In this document: piece by piece, positions 15,215 to 22,758 of the stretch
How positions within the stretch are numbered: position 1 is the stretch's first letter
How the letters are laid out: each line of letters opens with the position of its first letter
NCBI GenBank assembly: GCA_002325245.1
Contig: DCRR01000013.1
Location: 45,351-79,843 of the forward strand
Direction of reading: 5' to 3'
DNA: 34,493 nucleotides
From: Microbacteriaceae bacterium UBA1487
GTDB lineage: Bacteria > Actinomycetota > Actinomycetes > Actinomycetales > Microbacteriaceae
Translations under genes and position numbers: made by a program
The notes under the pieces: model-generated
Databases searched by the model: none
What the model was told of the DNA's origin: nothing
Seen by the model: only the letters and a program-made list of their open reading frames with translations

Positions 15215-16777
15215 CTACGGCCGGCCCGGGCGGTCGCCCTGCACCGCCCCGCCCTGCGTCGTTCCCGCGGCGGCGACGCCTTCGGTGACGGTCGCCGCGG
15301 TCTGGCCGTCGACGGTCACCGTGTAGGTGGCGCCGTCCTCGAGCGCGGCGTCGGAGAGCACGACCGACTGGAAGGTCTTCACCGACTCGAACGAGGCGAT
15401 CACGGTGCCGCTCGAATCGAGCACCTGCACGGTCTGGCCGGCGCCGTAGGTCTGGTCGAGCGTCGCCGTGAACCAGCCCTGCGCCGAGCTGTCCTCGGGC
15501 GTCTCGGCCATGCCGGGCATGCCGACCGCGATGACGATGCCGCCGTCGACGGTGATGGTGCCGTTGGCATCCAGCGCGCCCTCGCGGTCCGTCTCGGCGC
15601 CGAAGACGGTCGAGACGCCGCCGGTGATCAGGGTCGAGCCGTTGGAGTCGAGACCGTCGCCCGCCGCGTTGACGGTGATCTCGCCGCCGGTGATCAGGAT
15701 CAGCGCGCCGTCGTCCTCCTCCACGACACCGCCGATGTCGGTGGTGGTGCTGGTGCCGCTGGTGGCGTTCATGCCGTCGTCGCTCGCGGTCACGTCCAGC
15801 GTGCCGCCTTCGACGGTGATGTAGTACGACTCGACGCCTTCGTAGGAGCCGGTGACGGTGGTGTCGCCGCCGGAGACGACCAGGTAGGCCTCCGCCTTCA
15901 GTCCGTCGTCGGCCGCGCCGAGCGCGGTGGTGCCGCCGGTGATGACGAGGTCGGTCTGCGCCTGGATGCCATCATCGCCCGCCGTGAGGTCGAGGGCGCC
16001 GCCGGTGATGAGCACGTAGCCGCGGTCGGCCTCCTCCTCGTTGTCGGACTTGAGCGCGTCGCCCCCGGCGTCGACGGTGATGTCGCCGCCCTCGATCGAG
16101 AGCGAGTCCTTGCCCCGCAGCCCGTCGTCGAAGGCGGTCACCGCGATGGTGCCCGAGAGCACGACCAGGTCGTCGGTGCTCGTGATGCCGTCGTTCGCGG
16201 CGCTGGTCACGGTGAGCGAGCCGTCGCCGGTGATGGTGAGGTCGGAGTCGCTGTGCAGCGTCGCGTTGGCCTCCTCGTCGTCGCCGGTGGAGACGAGGGT
16301 GCTGTCGCCGGTGAGCGAGACGACCACGTCGTCAGCGGTCTCGACCGAGATCGCGGCGGTGGTGGAGCTGGTGATCGCGGCGCCGTCGAGCACCAGGGCG
16401 ACCACGTCCTCGTCGCCGGCCGCGATGACGACCTGCCCGTCGAGCTCGCCGCTCAGCACGTAGGTGCCGGCGGCGGTGACCGTCACGGTGCTGCCGTCGA
16501 TCGTGACGCCGTCGCCGTCGGCGCTGGCGGTACTGCCGGCCAAGGTGATGGTGACGGCGCCGGTCATGCTCCACTCGTCGTCGTTCACGGTGGTGGCGTT
16601 GGCGTTCTGCTCCAGCACCTCCGCGGCGGCGAGGCCCGCCTCCAGGCTCGAGACGGTCGAGGTCACCGCGGTGTCGGTCGCGGTCTCGGCGGCGACGGCC
16701 GTGCATCCGGCGAGCAGCAGGCCCGAGATCAGCAGGGTGCTGGTGGCGGCGGTCAGGGTGAACTTGTTGGTGCGCAT
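15215..16777 (-). CDS. Carbohydrate-binding-type lipoprotein, Cthe_2159 / DUF4353 family
   Basis: A 520-residue exported lipoprotein. The signal peptide ends at the lipobox LLAGC (cysteine near residue 25). The rest is a right-handed beta-helix-like array of short repeats rich in Asp, Gly, Thr and Val (for example DDGLRGKDSLSIEGGDITVD and DDGIQAQTDLVITGG), ending with FESVKTFQSVVLSD and a small strand-rich region. The family prototype Cthe_2159 is described as a calcium-containing, polygalacturonate-binding parallel beta-helix; the ligand here is unknown. ATG 16777 follows GAAGGAG inside the end of the DUF4956 gene, with three nt between stop and start, so the two genes form an operon. It faces the GyrI-like gene. 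Confidence 0.88.
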   Translation of the reverse strand: MRTNKFTLTAATSTLLISGLLLAGCTAVAAETATDTAVTSTVSSLEAGLAAAEVLEQNANATTVNDDEWSMTGAVTITLAGSTASADGDGVTIDGSTVTVTAAGTYVLSGELDGQVVIAAGDEDVVALVLDGAAITSSTTAAISVETADDVVVSLTGDSTLVSTGDDEEANATLHSDSDLTITGDGSLTVTSAANDGITSTDDLVVLSGTIAVTAFDDGLRGKDSLSIEGGDITVDAGGDALKSDNEEEADRGYVLITGGALDLTAGDDGIQAQTDLVITGGTTALGAADDGLKAEAYLVVSGGDTTVTGSYEGVESYYITVEGGTLDVTASDDGMNATSGTSTTTDIGGVVEEDDGALILITGGEITVNAAGDGLDSNGSTLITGGVSTVFGAETDREGALDANGTITVDGGIVIAVGMPGMAETPEDSSAQGWFTATLDQTYGAGQTVQVLDSSGTVIASFESVKTFQSVVLSDAALEDGATYTVTVDGQTAATVTEGVAAAGTTQGGAVQGDRPGRP

Positions 16778-16780
16778 GGC

Positions 16781-17377
16781 TCAGGCTCCTTCGTGGGTGC
16801 GGACGGGGGTGTGACGGTCGGCGCCGCTCGGGGCGCCGTTCAGCGAGTAGCGCACTTCGATGTCGGTGAACTTCTTCGAGAAGTCGACGTGCTGCACCGT
16901 CACGCGGTGGATGCGGGCGCCGAGCGTGGCGGCGAGCGCCGCGGTGAGCGCGGCCTCGTCGGTCTCGGCGTAGTCCAGTCGCATGGTCTGCATGCGGTAG
17001 CTGGCGAACAGTCGCGGGTGGTCGCCGACGAACAGGGCGAACACGATGAGGCCCATCATGCCGATGAACAGCGGGTCGATGGTGGTCGCCAGACCCGCGA
17101 GCAGGCCGAGGGCGAGCGCCGCGAAGTAGTAGGCGATCTCGTGCTGACGGATCACGGCCGAGCGCAGACGGATGATGGCCAGCACCCCGAACAGACCCAG
17201 GCCGACGCCGAGGCTGATGCTCGCGTTGCTCAGCACCAGGGCGACGCCGAGCACCCCCACGTTGACGGTGAGGAAGGCGACGACCAGATCCTTGCGCCGA
17301 TGGCGCGGAAAGTAGAGGCCGAACACGAGTACGGCGATCGCGGCGATGTCGATCGCGATCATGGTGACAATGTCCAC
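16781..17377 (-). CDS. DUF4956 family membrane protein
   Basis: A 198-residue protein with four hydrophobic segments in the first 135 residues (IAAIAVLVFGLYF; FLTVNVGVLGVALVL; the conserved GLGLFGVLAIIRLRSAVIRQHEIAYYFAALALG; FIGMMGLIVFALF) and a soluble C-terminal domain. RLRSAxIRQxEIAYYF is the family signature. Members normally sit beside a VTC-type polyphosphate polymerase domain protein and CotH or Cthe_2159-like proteins; here only the Cthe_2159-like partner is present. GTG 17377 has GGAG about eight nt upstream. The molecular role of the family is not known to me; polyphosphate or surface-glycan handling is an inference from usual neighbours. Confidence 0.88.
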   Translation of the reverse strand: MDIVTMIAIDIAAIAVLVFGLYFPRHRRKDLVVAFLTVNVGVLGVALVLSNASISLGVGLGLFGVLAIIRLRSAVIRQHEIAYYFAALALGLLAGLATTIDPLFIGMMGLIVFALFVGDHPRLFASYRMQTMRLDYAETDEAALTAALAATLGARIHRVTVQHVDFSKKFTDIEVRYSLNGAPSGADRHTPVRTHEGA

Positions 17378-17516
17378 GGGATGCTCCTGTCAGTGGGTGA
17401 CAGAAGCCATCACAGCGGGGCTTGCTATGCCCTTTCTATGACCCGGGCATGCGCCGCGTGTGGAATCCGATCAACGCGCGGGTCGCGAGCACAGCCAACT
17501 CTGTCGCGGCGCGCGG

Positions 17517-17522
17517 TAATCT
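17517..17522 (+). promoter_or_regulatory. Candidate -10 box of the DUF6153-DUF305-F510_1955 operon
   Basis: TAATCT at 17517-17522 lies 24 nt before ATG 17547, and the GAGAGGAG ribosome site lies between them. I see no convincing -35 and no CsoR-like operator in the 169-nt gap (17378-17546) that separates this operon from the divergent DUF4956 gene. Confidence 0.35.
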
Positions 17523-17546
17523 GCTCCCAGGGAGAGGAGCCGGACG

Positions 17547-17978
17547 ATGAACGCGATTCGCGCGTCGCTGCAGCCCGCGGCGACAAGCCGACGCATCGTC
17601 GCGCTCTTCCTCGCTTCGCTCGCGCTGATCGTCGGTCTCTTGGCAATGCACAGCGTCACCACCGCGCACGCGGCAAGCCCCGCACAGTCGCACACGTCGC
17701 TCGCTGCCGTCGCCGAGGCCCCCGCGGCCGAGCACGATGTTGCGACGGTGCCCTGCTCCGGCTCGTGCGCAGCGCCTGACGGGGACGCCGAGCACTCGAT
17801 GCTGCTCATGGCGTGCCTGCTGGCGCTCATCGTGGCGACGATTCTCGTGGTGGCGCCCCGGCTGCTCACGCGAAGCGGCGCCCGTCCGCTCCCGCTCGCG
17901 ATCTCGTCGGCCGCGCCGACTGCGGCGCCGACATCGCGCCCGCCCTCCCTCATCGAGCTTTCCATCAGTCGAACGTGA
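17547..17978 (+). CDS. DUF6153 family secreted/membrane protein
   Basis: A 143-residue protein with an N-terminal hydrophobic signal or anchor (about residues 18-42, ending TTAHAAS), a short outer loop with the pair CSGSC, and a second membrane segment (MLLMACLLALIVATILVVAP, about residues 85-104). This two-helix layout with a CxxxC loop matches DUF6153, a family often found beside DUF305 genes in actinobacterial metal-resistance clusters. Function is unknown; the two cysteines could bind copper (inference). GAGAGGAG precedes ATG 17547. It is followed after 103 nt by the DUF305 gene on the same strand. Confidence 0.8.
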   Translation: MNAIRASLQPAATSRRIVALFLASLALIVGLLAMHSVTTAHAASPAQSHTSLAAVAEAPAAEHDVATVPCSGSCAAPDGDAEHSMLLMACLLALIVATILVVAPRLLTRSGARPLPLAISSAAPTAAPTSRPPSLIELSISRT

Positions 17979-18081
17979 CGTCACCGGGTCGCGGGCATCC
18001 GCCCGCCCCGCGCATCGCGCTGCCCATCTGACCGGGCGGCTCACCCTCACACGTCACACGACTTTTGAAAGGAACTCCCTG

Positions 18082-18663
18082 ATGGGATTCACTCCCAGCG
18101 CCGCCGTATCCGGCGCGCTGCTCACCGCCTTGCTGCTCACCGGCTGCACGGCTGCCGTCACCTCGGATGCCTCCTCATCCGGCACATCGCCCTCAGCGGT
18201 CGAGGTCAGCTCCACGGACGAGATGTTCGTGCAGATGATGATTCCGCACCACGAGCAAGCCGTCGACATGGCCGAGCTCATGCTCGACAAGACCGACATC
18301 GATGCGCGAGTCACCGCGCTCGCGGAGCAGATCCTGGCCGCTCAAGAGCCCGAGATCGAGACGATGCGCGCCTGGCTCGCCGAGTGGGGCGTCTCCGAGT
18401 GGGGATCCACGATGTCGGGCATGGACCACGGTGACGGCATGATGTCCGCCGGCGATCTCGCCGCGCTCGAGACCGCGACCGGGGCGGAGGCCTCGCGTCT
18501 GTTCCTCGAGCAGATGATCGTTCATCACGACGGCGCCGTGCTGATGGCCCAGTCGATCATCGACAGCACCCAGCACCCGGAGATCGCCGCGTTCGCCACC
18601 CAGGTCGTCGCCGACCAGACCGCCGAGATCAACACCATGCAGGAGCTCCTCAATGACATCTGA
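18082..18663 (+). CDS. DUF305 domain lipoprotein
   Basis: A 193-residue exported lipoprotein (lipobox LLLTGC, cysteine near residue 19). It contains two copies of the ferritin-like DUF305 helix motif: MMIPHHEQAVDMAELM and MIVHHDGAVLMAQ. A Met/His-rich linker (STMSGMDHGDGMM) joins them. His and Met of these motifs probably bind copper at the outer face of the membrane; this is the usual proposal for the family, not shown here. GAAAGGAA lies seven nt before ATG 18082. It overlaps the next gene by 11 nt, so the two are translated together. Confidence 0.9.
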   Translation: MGFTPSAAVSGALLTALLLTGCTAAVTSDASSSGTSPSAVEVSSTDEMFVQMMIPHHEQAVDMAELMLDKTDIDARVTALAEQILAAQEPEIETMRAWLAEWGVSEWGSTMSGMDHGDGMMSAGDLAALETATGAEASRLFLEQMIVHHDGAVLMAQSIIDSTQHPEIAAFATQVVADQTAEINTMQELLNDI

Positions 18664-19531
18664 CACGCGTTCTCACCTGACCACCGGCGCACGAAAGCTC
18701 GCCGGACTCGCCGCATCCGCCGCGGTGATCGCGCTTCTGGCGGGCTGCACCACCGCGAACGAGCCGACCGCGCCCGAGCCGACCCTGTCGGCGTTGAGCC
18801 ATGTCCACGAGATCCTGCCCGCGAGCTCGGCCGACGCCGTGCTCCTCGGAACCCACGAGGGGCTCTACACCGTCGATCGTTCCGGCGAGGTCGTCGGCCC
18901 GTTGGGCGGCAACGACTTCGACGCGATGGGCCTGACCAACGCCGCCGACGGGCTGGTCGCCTCGGGGCATCCCGGATCGACGACGCCCGCCGAGCTCGGT
19001 TCGCCGCACCTCGGCATCATCCGCAGCGACGACTCCGGGACCACCTGGTACTCGCAGGCCTTCGCCGGCACCGAGGACTTCCACACCTTGACGTCCGGGC
19101 CGGATGGCGTGCTCTACGGGGTCGGCTCCAGCACGACCGCCGTGCGCTCGAGCACCGATGGCGGCGCGACATGGAGTGCCGGTGCTGACGTCGGCGCAGT
19201 CGACCTGACCGTGACCGCGGAAGGCTGGCTCCTCGCCGCGACCGCTGACGGTCTGCAGCGAAGCGGCGACGGTGGAGCGAGCTTCACGGTGATCGCCGAC
19301 ACGCCGCTGTTCTACCAGTTGACGACGACACCCGACGGAACAGTCGTCGGGGTCGACACCGCGGGAGTCCTGCGGGCCAGCGCCGATGGCACGAACTGGT
19401 CGTCCGTCGGAGCCGCCTCGGGCTCCGTGCAGGCGCTCGGCGCCTCGACGGACGGGGCGATCGTGCTGATCGACGACCGCGGACTGGTCTGGATCGACGG
19501 GTCGGGCGAGACGGTCATTCCGCTCAGCTGA
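18653..19531 (+). CDS. F510_1955-family glycosylhydrolase-like lipoprotein (beta-propeller)
   Basis: A 292-residue exported lipoprotein with lipobox LLAGC (cysteine about residue 32). The mature part is a beta-propeller with repeated sialidase-like Asp-box motifs (SDDSGTTWYSQ, STDGGATWSAG, SGDGGASFTV, SADGTNWSS). The family is annotated as glycosylhydrolase, but catalytic residues cannot be confirmed and its regular position after DUF305 in copper clusters points to metal or envelope stress (inference). AGGAG lies about eight nt before ATG 18653, inside the end of the DUF305 gene. A bidirectional hairpin follows. Confidence 0.85.
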   Translation: MTSDTRSHLTTGARKLAGLAASAAVIALLAGCTTANEPTAPEPTLSALSHVHEILPASSADAVLLGTHEGLYTVDRSGEVVGPLGGNDFDAMGLTNAADGLVASGHPGSTTPAELGSPHLGIIRSDDSGTTWYSQAFAGTEDFHTLTSGPDGVLYGVGSSTTAVRSSTDGGATWSAGADVGAVDLTVTAEGWLLAATADGLQRSGDGGASFTVIADTPLFYQLTTTPDGTVVGVDTAGVLRASADGTNWSSVGAASGSVQALGASTDGAIVLIDDRGLVWIDGSGETVIPLS

Positions 19532-19538
19532 GCGGAGT

Positions 19539-19577
19539 CCGGCGCGAGGGCGGGAGCACACCCCGCTCTCGCGCCGG
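19539..19577. terminator. 16-bp bidirectional hairpin between the copper operons
   Basis: Arms 19539-19554 and 19562-19577 pair over 16 bp with one G-U wobble around a seven-nt loop. The stem lies between the stops of the plus-strand lipoprotein operon and the minus-strand csoR gene. No U-run is present. Confidence 0.7.
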
Positions 19578-19588
19578 CGCTGCGGATG

Positions 19589-19888
19589 CTAGGAGCGCAC
19601 GAGTCGTGCGACCGCCTGGCTCGCCTCCTCGAGCTTCGCGTCGGCGACGGCGCCGCCGGAGCGCGCCGCGTCAGCGACGCAGTGCTTGAGGTGATCGTCG
19701 AGCAGCCCGATCGCAACGCCCTGAAGCGCACTGGTCAGCGCCGAGATCTGGGTGAGGATGTCGACGCAGTACTGCTCTTCATCGACCATCCGCGAGATGC
19801 CGCGCGCCTGCCCTTCGATGCGCTTGAGTCTCGCCAGGTACTTCGCCTTGTCTGAGATGTAGCCGTGCTCAGCGTGCCCGTCAGACAT
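19589..19888 (-). CDS. csoR: CsoR-family copper-sensing repressor
   Basis: A 99-residue all-helical DNA-binding repressor that releases its operator on binding Cu(I). The core KYLARLKRIEGQARGISRMV is the family hallmark. The Cu(I) ligands Cys41 (QYC), His66 and Cys70 (HLKHC) are all present, in the spacing of genuine CsoR proteins, with Tyr40 next to Cys41. ATG 19888 overlaps the stop of the ATPase gene by eight nt (ATGTCTGA), so the repressor is the second gene of the operon it should control. The candidate operator lies upstream of the ATPase at 22315-22331. Confidence 0.95.
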   Translation of the reverse strand: MSDGHAEHGYISDKAKYLARLKRIEGQARGISRMVDEEQYCVDILTQISALTSALQGVAIGLLDDHLKHCVADAARSGGAVADAKLEEASQAVARLVRS

Positions 19889-22277
19889 GCGCGACCTCTT
19901 TCCGCTCGAGGGTGTCGGTGCCGAGAATATCGCGCGCGCTCGCGCCAGGGCGAAGGTCGAGTCGGCGCAGCAGCTGGGCGTTCGCGGCGACGACGATCGT
20001 CGAGAGCGACATCAGGATCGCCCCCACCGACATCGGCAGCACGAAGCCGAACGGCGCCAGCACACCCGCCGCGAGCGGGACCGACAGCAGGTTGTAGCCC
20101 GCCGCCCACCAGAGGTTCTGCTTCATCTTCGCGTAGGCGGCGCGGGAGAGCTGGATGACCGAGAGCACCGAGCGCGGGTCTGAACTGGCGAGGATCACCC
20201 CGGCCGACGCGATCGCCACATCCGTTCCGGCGCCGATCGCGATGCCGACGTCGGCCTGCGCCAGGGCGGGAGCATCGTTGACGCCGTCGCCCACCATCGC
20301 CACCGAGCGGCCCTCCGCCTGCAGCTCTCGCACCTTGCTCGCCTTGTCCTCGGGCCGCACTCCGGCGAACACGCGATCGATGCCGAGCTCTCGGGCGACC
20401 GTCGTCGCCACGGCCTCGGCGTCGCCGGTGATCATCACGACCTGCCTGCCGAGCGCATGCAGCGCGTCGACGGTTTGACGCGATTCATCGCGGATCGCGT
20501 CGGCGAGGCGGAGCGCTCCGATCACCGCGCCGTCTCGTGTGACGTGCAGGATGATCGCGCCTTCGGCGCGCCAGGCGTCGACGACGGCCAGTTCGGTTGC
20601 CTTCTCCTCAGCGAGCATGTGCGGACCCCCGACACGGATTCGCGCACCGGCGACCGTCGCCGTCACCCCGACCGCGGGCGAGGACTCGAAGTCGGACGCC
20701 GCATCGAGCGTGAGCTCGCGGCCTCGGGCGGACTGCACGATGGCGCGGCCCAGCGGATGCTCGGAGTCGGATTCGGCGGCCGCGGCGAGCGCGAGCACGT
20801 CGTCGGCGGTCACGCCGTCGACGGGCTCGATCGCGGTGACGGTGGGCTCGCCCCGGGTCAGCGTTCCGGTCTTGTCGAACAGGATCGTGTCAACGGTTCG
20901 CATGCTCTCGAGCGCCAGCCGATCTTTCACCAGCACGCCGCCGCGCGCGGCGCGCTCGGTGGCGATCGAAACCACGAGCGGGATCGCCAGGCCGAGTGCG
21001 TGCGGGCAGGCGATCACGAGCACGGTGATCGTGCGAATGATGGCCGCATCCGGCAGGCCGACGATGTTCCAGACGACGACGGTGATCGCCGCCGCGCCGA
21101 GCGCGAACCAGAACAGCCAGGCCGCCGCTCGGTCGGCGATGCGCTGCGCTCGAGAGGTCGAGCCCTGCGCTTCCGCCACCAGACGCCGGATGCCGGCGAG
21201 CGTCGTGTCGTCGCCGACGGCGCTGATGGTGACCCGGATCGCCGAGTCGGTCGCAATGGTGCCGGCGACGACCGCGTCACCCGCTTTTCGCGTGACCGTC
21301 CGGGATTCACCCGTGATCATCGACTCATCCATGCTCGCCGAGCCGGAGAGCACCTCGCCGTCGGCCGGCACACGGCCGCCCGGGCGCACCACGACGGTGT
21401 CGCCGACCTGAAGCTCGGAGGGCGCGACCGAACGAGTCCCGTTTCCGTCGACCAGTTCCGCCTCGTCCGGGAGGAGAGCAGCCAGCGAGTCGAGCGCGGA
21501 CGTCGTCTGCGCCAGCGACCGCATCTCGATCCAGTGACCGAGCAGCATGATCACGATCAGCAGCGCCAGCTCCCACCAGAAGTCGAGCTGATGGTCGAGG
21601 ACACCGAGGCTCGCGCCGAGCGACGCGATGAACGCGACGGTGATCGCCAGGCCGATGAGCAGCATCATGCCCGGTCGCAGCGCGCGAAGCTCGGCGACGG
21701 CGCCCGTGAGGAACGGCCAGCCGCCCCAGAAGAACATGACCGTGCCGAGCACGGGCGAGATCCAGCCGACCCACGCGGCGTCGGGCAGCTCGTAGCCGAG
21801 CAGCATCGCGAACATGCCCGAGAAGATGACGACCGGGGCGGCGACGCCGAGCATGATCCAGAACAGGCGACGGAACTGGCCGACGTGATCGCCGTGCCCG
21901 GCGTGGCCGGCATGGCCGCCGCCGTGTCCGGCATGGCTCGCGTGGTCCCCGTGGGCGCCGTGGTCCGGGTGGTGATCCGCGTCATGATCGGCGCGTCCGG
22001 CATGCCCGGCGCGCGCGGCAAGCACCTCGCGGGGAGCCGGAAGCGATCGTGCAGCCTCGGCGAAGCGACCGGGATCGGCGTCGAACTTCGTCGCGCAGCC
22101 GGTGCAGCAGAGCCAGTACCGCTCGCCGTCATGGTCGCGGACGAGGCCCGCGGCTTCGGCGTCGTCTTTGACGACGACGTTGCGCGGCATGACCGGGCAG
22201 ACGGCGAGCTCGTGCTCGGGTCGGTCCAGCGCGGCAGCCGACGCGTGATCGTGATCGTGATTGTGGTCGTGAGCCAT
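19881..22277 (-). CDS. Copper-translocating P1B-type ATPase, CopB-like (CPH motif)
   Basis: A 798-residue heavy-metal pump. The cytoplasmic N-terminus has a His run (residues 3-11), a YHS-like Cys region (CPVM at 27-30, CCTGC at 57-61) and a His-rich stretch at about 92-131. Next come transmembrane helices, the actuator MITGES, helix 6 with ACPHALGLAIPLV, DKTGTLTRGE, SEHPLG and GDGVNDAPALAQA. CPH instead of CPC marks the CopB (P1B-3) class, usually linked to Cu(II) or Ag(I)/Cu(I) export; the exact ion is not certain. ATG 22277 has GGAGG six to seven nt upstream; upstream in-frame starts lie at or beyond the promoter. It is co-transcribed with csoR. Confidence 0.93.
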   Translation of the reverse strand: MAHDHNHDHDHASAAALDRPEHELAVCPVMPRNVVVKDDAEAAGLVRDHDGERYWLCCTGCATKFDADPGRFAEAARSLPAPREVLAARAGHAGRADHDADHHPDHGAHGDHASHAGHGGGHAGHAGHGDHVGQFRRLFWIMLGVAAPVVIFSGMFAMLLGYELPDAAWVGWISPVLGTVMFFWGGWPFLTGAVAELRALRPGMMLLIGLAITVAFIASLGASLGVLDHQLDFWWELALLIVIMLLGHWIEMRSLAQTTSALDSLAALLPDEAELVDGNGTRSVAPSELQVGDTVVVRPGGRVPADGEVLSGSASMDESMITGESRTVTRKAGDAVVAGTIATDSAIRVTISAVGDDTTLAGIRRLVAEAQGSTSRAQRIADRAAAWLFWFALGAAAITVVVWNIVGLPDAAIIRTITVLVIACPHALGLAIPLVVSIATERAARGGVLVKDRLALESMRTVDTILFDKTGTLTRGEPTVTAIEPVDGVTADDVLALAAAAESDSEHPLGRAIVQSARGRELTLDAASDFESSPAVGVTATVAGARIRVGGPHMLAEEKATELAVVDAWRAEGAIILHVTRDGAVIGALRLADAIRDESRQTVDALHALGRQVVMITGDAEAVATTVARELGIDRVFAGVRPEDKASKVRELQAEGRSVAMVGDGVNDAPALAQADVGIAIGAGTDVAIASAGVILASSDPRSVLSVIQLSRAAYAKMKQNLWWAAGYNLLSVPLAAGVLAPFGFVLPMSVGAILMSLSTIVVAANAQLLRRLDLRPGASARDILGTDTLERKEVAHV

Positions 22278-22314
22278 GATGTCCTCCATCGGAGCGGGAT
22301 CGCTTCCTGATTGC

Positions 22315-22345
22315 ATACCCTAGGGGGGTATAGTATTTGAGTCAA
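22315..22345 (-). promoter_or_regulatory. CsoR-type operator within the copper ATPase-csoR promoter
   Basis: On the minus strand TTGACT (22345-22340), a 17-nt spacer and TAGGGT (22322-22317) form a promoter. The G/C-tract pseudo-palindrome ATACCC-TAGGG-GGGTAT (22315-22331) covers the downstream spacer and -10. This matches the form of known CsoR operators (TACCCC / GGGGTA arms). CsoR bound there would block RNA polymerase; Cu(I) would release it. Confidence 0.8.
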
Positions 22346-22398
22346 TAGCCGTCTCAACCACATGGCGCTCTCGCATATTCCGGGGCTACCCTGTCGCC

Positions 22399-22740
22399 AT
22401 GCATCGGATCTTCGGCATGAGCGTCGCGAAGGTATACCCGCTGTACCTCCAGAAGCTGGAACGCAAGGGCCACACCCAGGCCGAGCTCGACGAGGTGATC
22501 ACCTGGCTCACCGGCTTCGACGAGGCGGCGCTGCGCCACCACCTCGACGCGGAGACGACATTCGCGGAGTTCTTCGCCGACGCCGACCTGAACTCGAACG
22601 CCGGCCTCATCACGGGCGTGATCTGCGGGGTGCGGGTGGAGGAGATCGACGATCCGCTGATGCAGAAGATCCGCTACCTCGACAAGCTCGTCGATGAGGT
22701 CGCGAAGGGCAAGAAAATGGAGAAAGTGCTGCGGGTCTGA
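22399..22740 (+). CDS. DUF2200 family protein
   Basis: A 113-residue soluble protein starting MHRIFGMSVAKVYPLYLQKL, with a central helix-rich block (GHTQAELDEVITWLTGF), LITGVICGVRVEEIDDP and the end MQKIRYLDKLVDEVAKGKKMEKVLR. These are DUF2200 hallmarks over the whole length. No catalytic residues are recognised and the function is unknown. TACCCT lies six nt before ATG 22399, so the mRNA is probably leaderless. The gene is divergent from the copper ATPase and converges on the multicopper oxidase with 18 nt between stops; whether it belongs to copper handling or is simply enclosed by it cannot be told. Confidence 0.9.
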   Translation: MHRIFGMSVAKVYPLYLQKLERKGHTQAELDEVITWLTGFDEAALRHHLDAETTFAEFFADADLNSNAGLITGVICGVRVEEIDDPLMQKIRYLDKLVDEVAKGKKMEKVLRV

Positions 22741-22758
22741 CCGTCCCGCGCGTTGCCC

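Noticed and set aside
20457..22310. Plus-strand frame of 617 codons opposite copB
   Set aside because: Antisense shadow of a canonical P1B ATPase.
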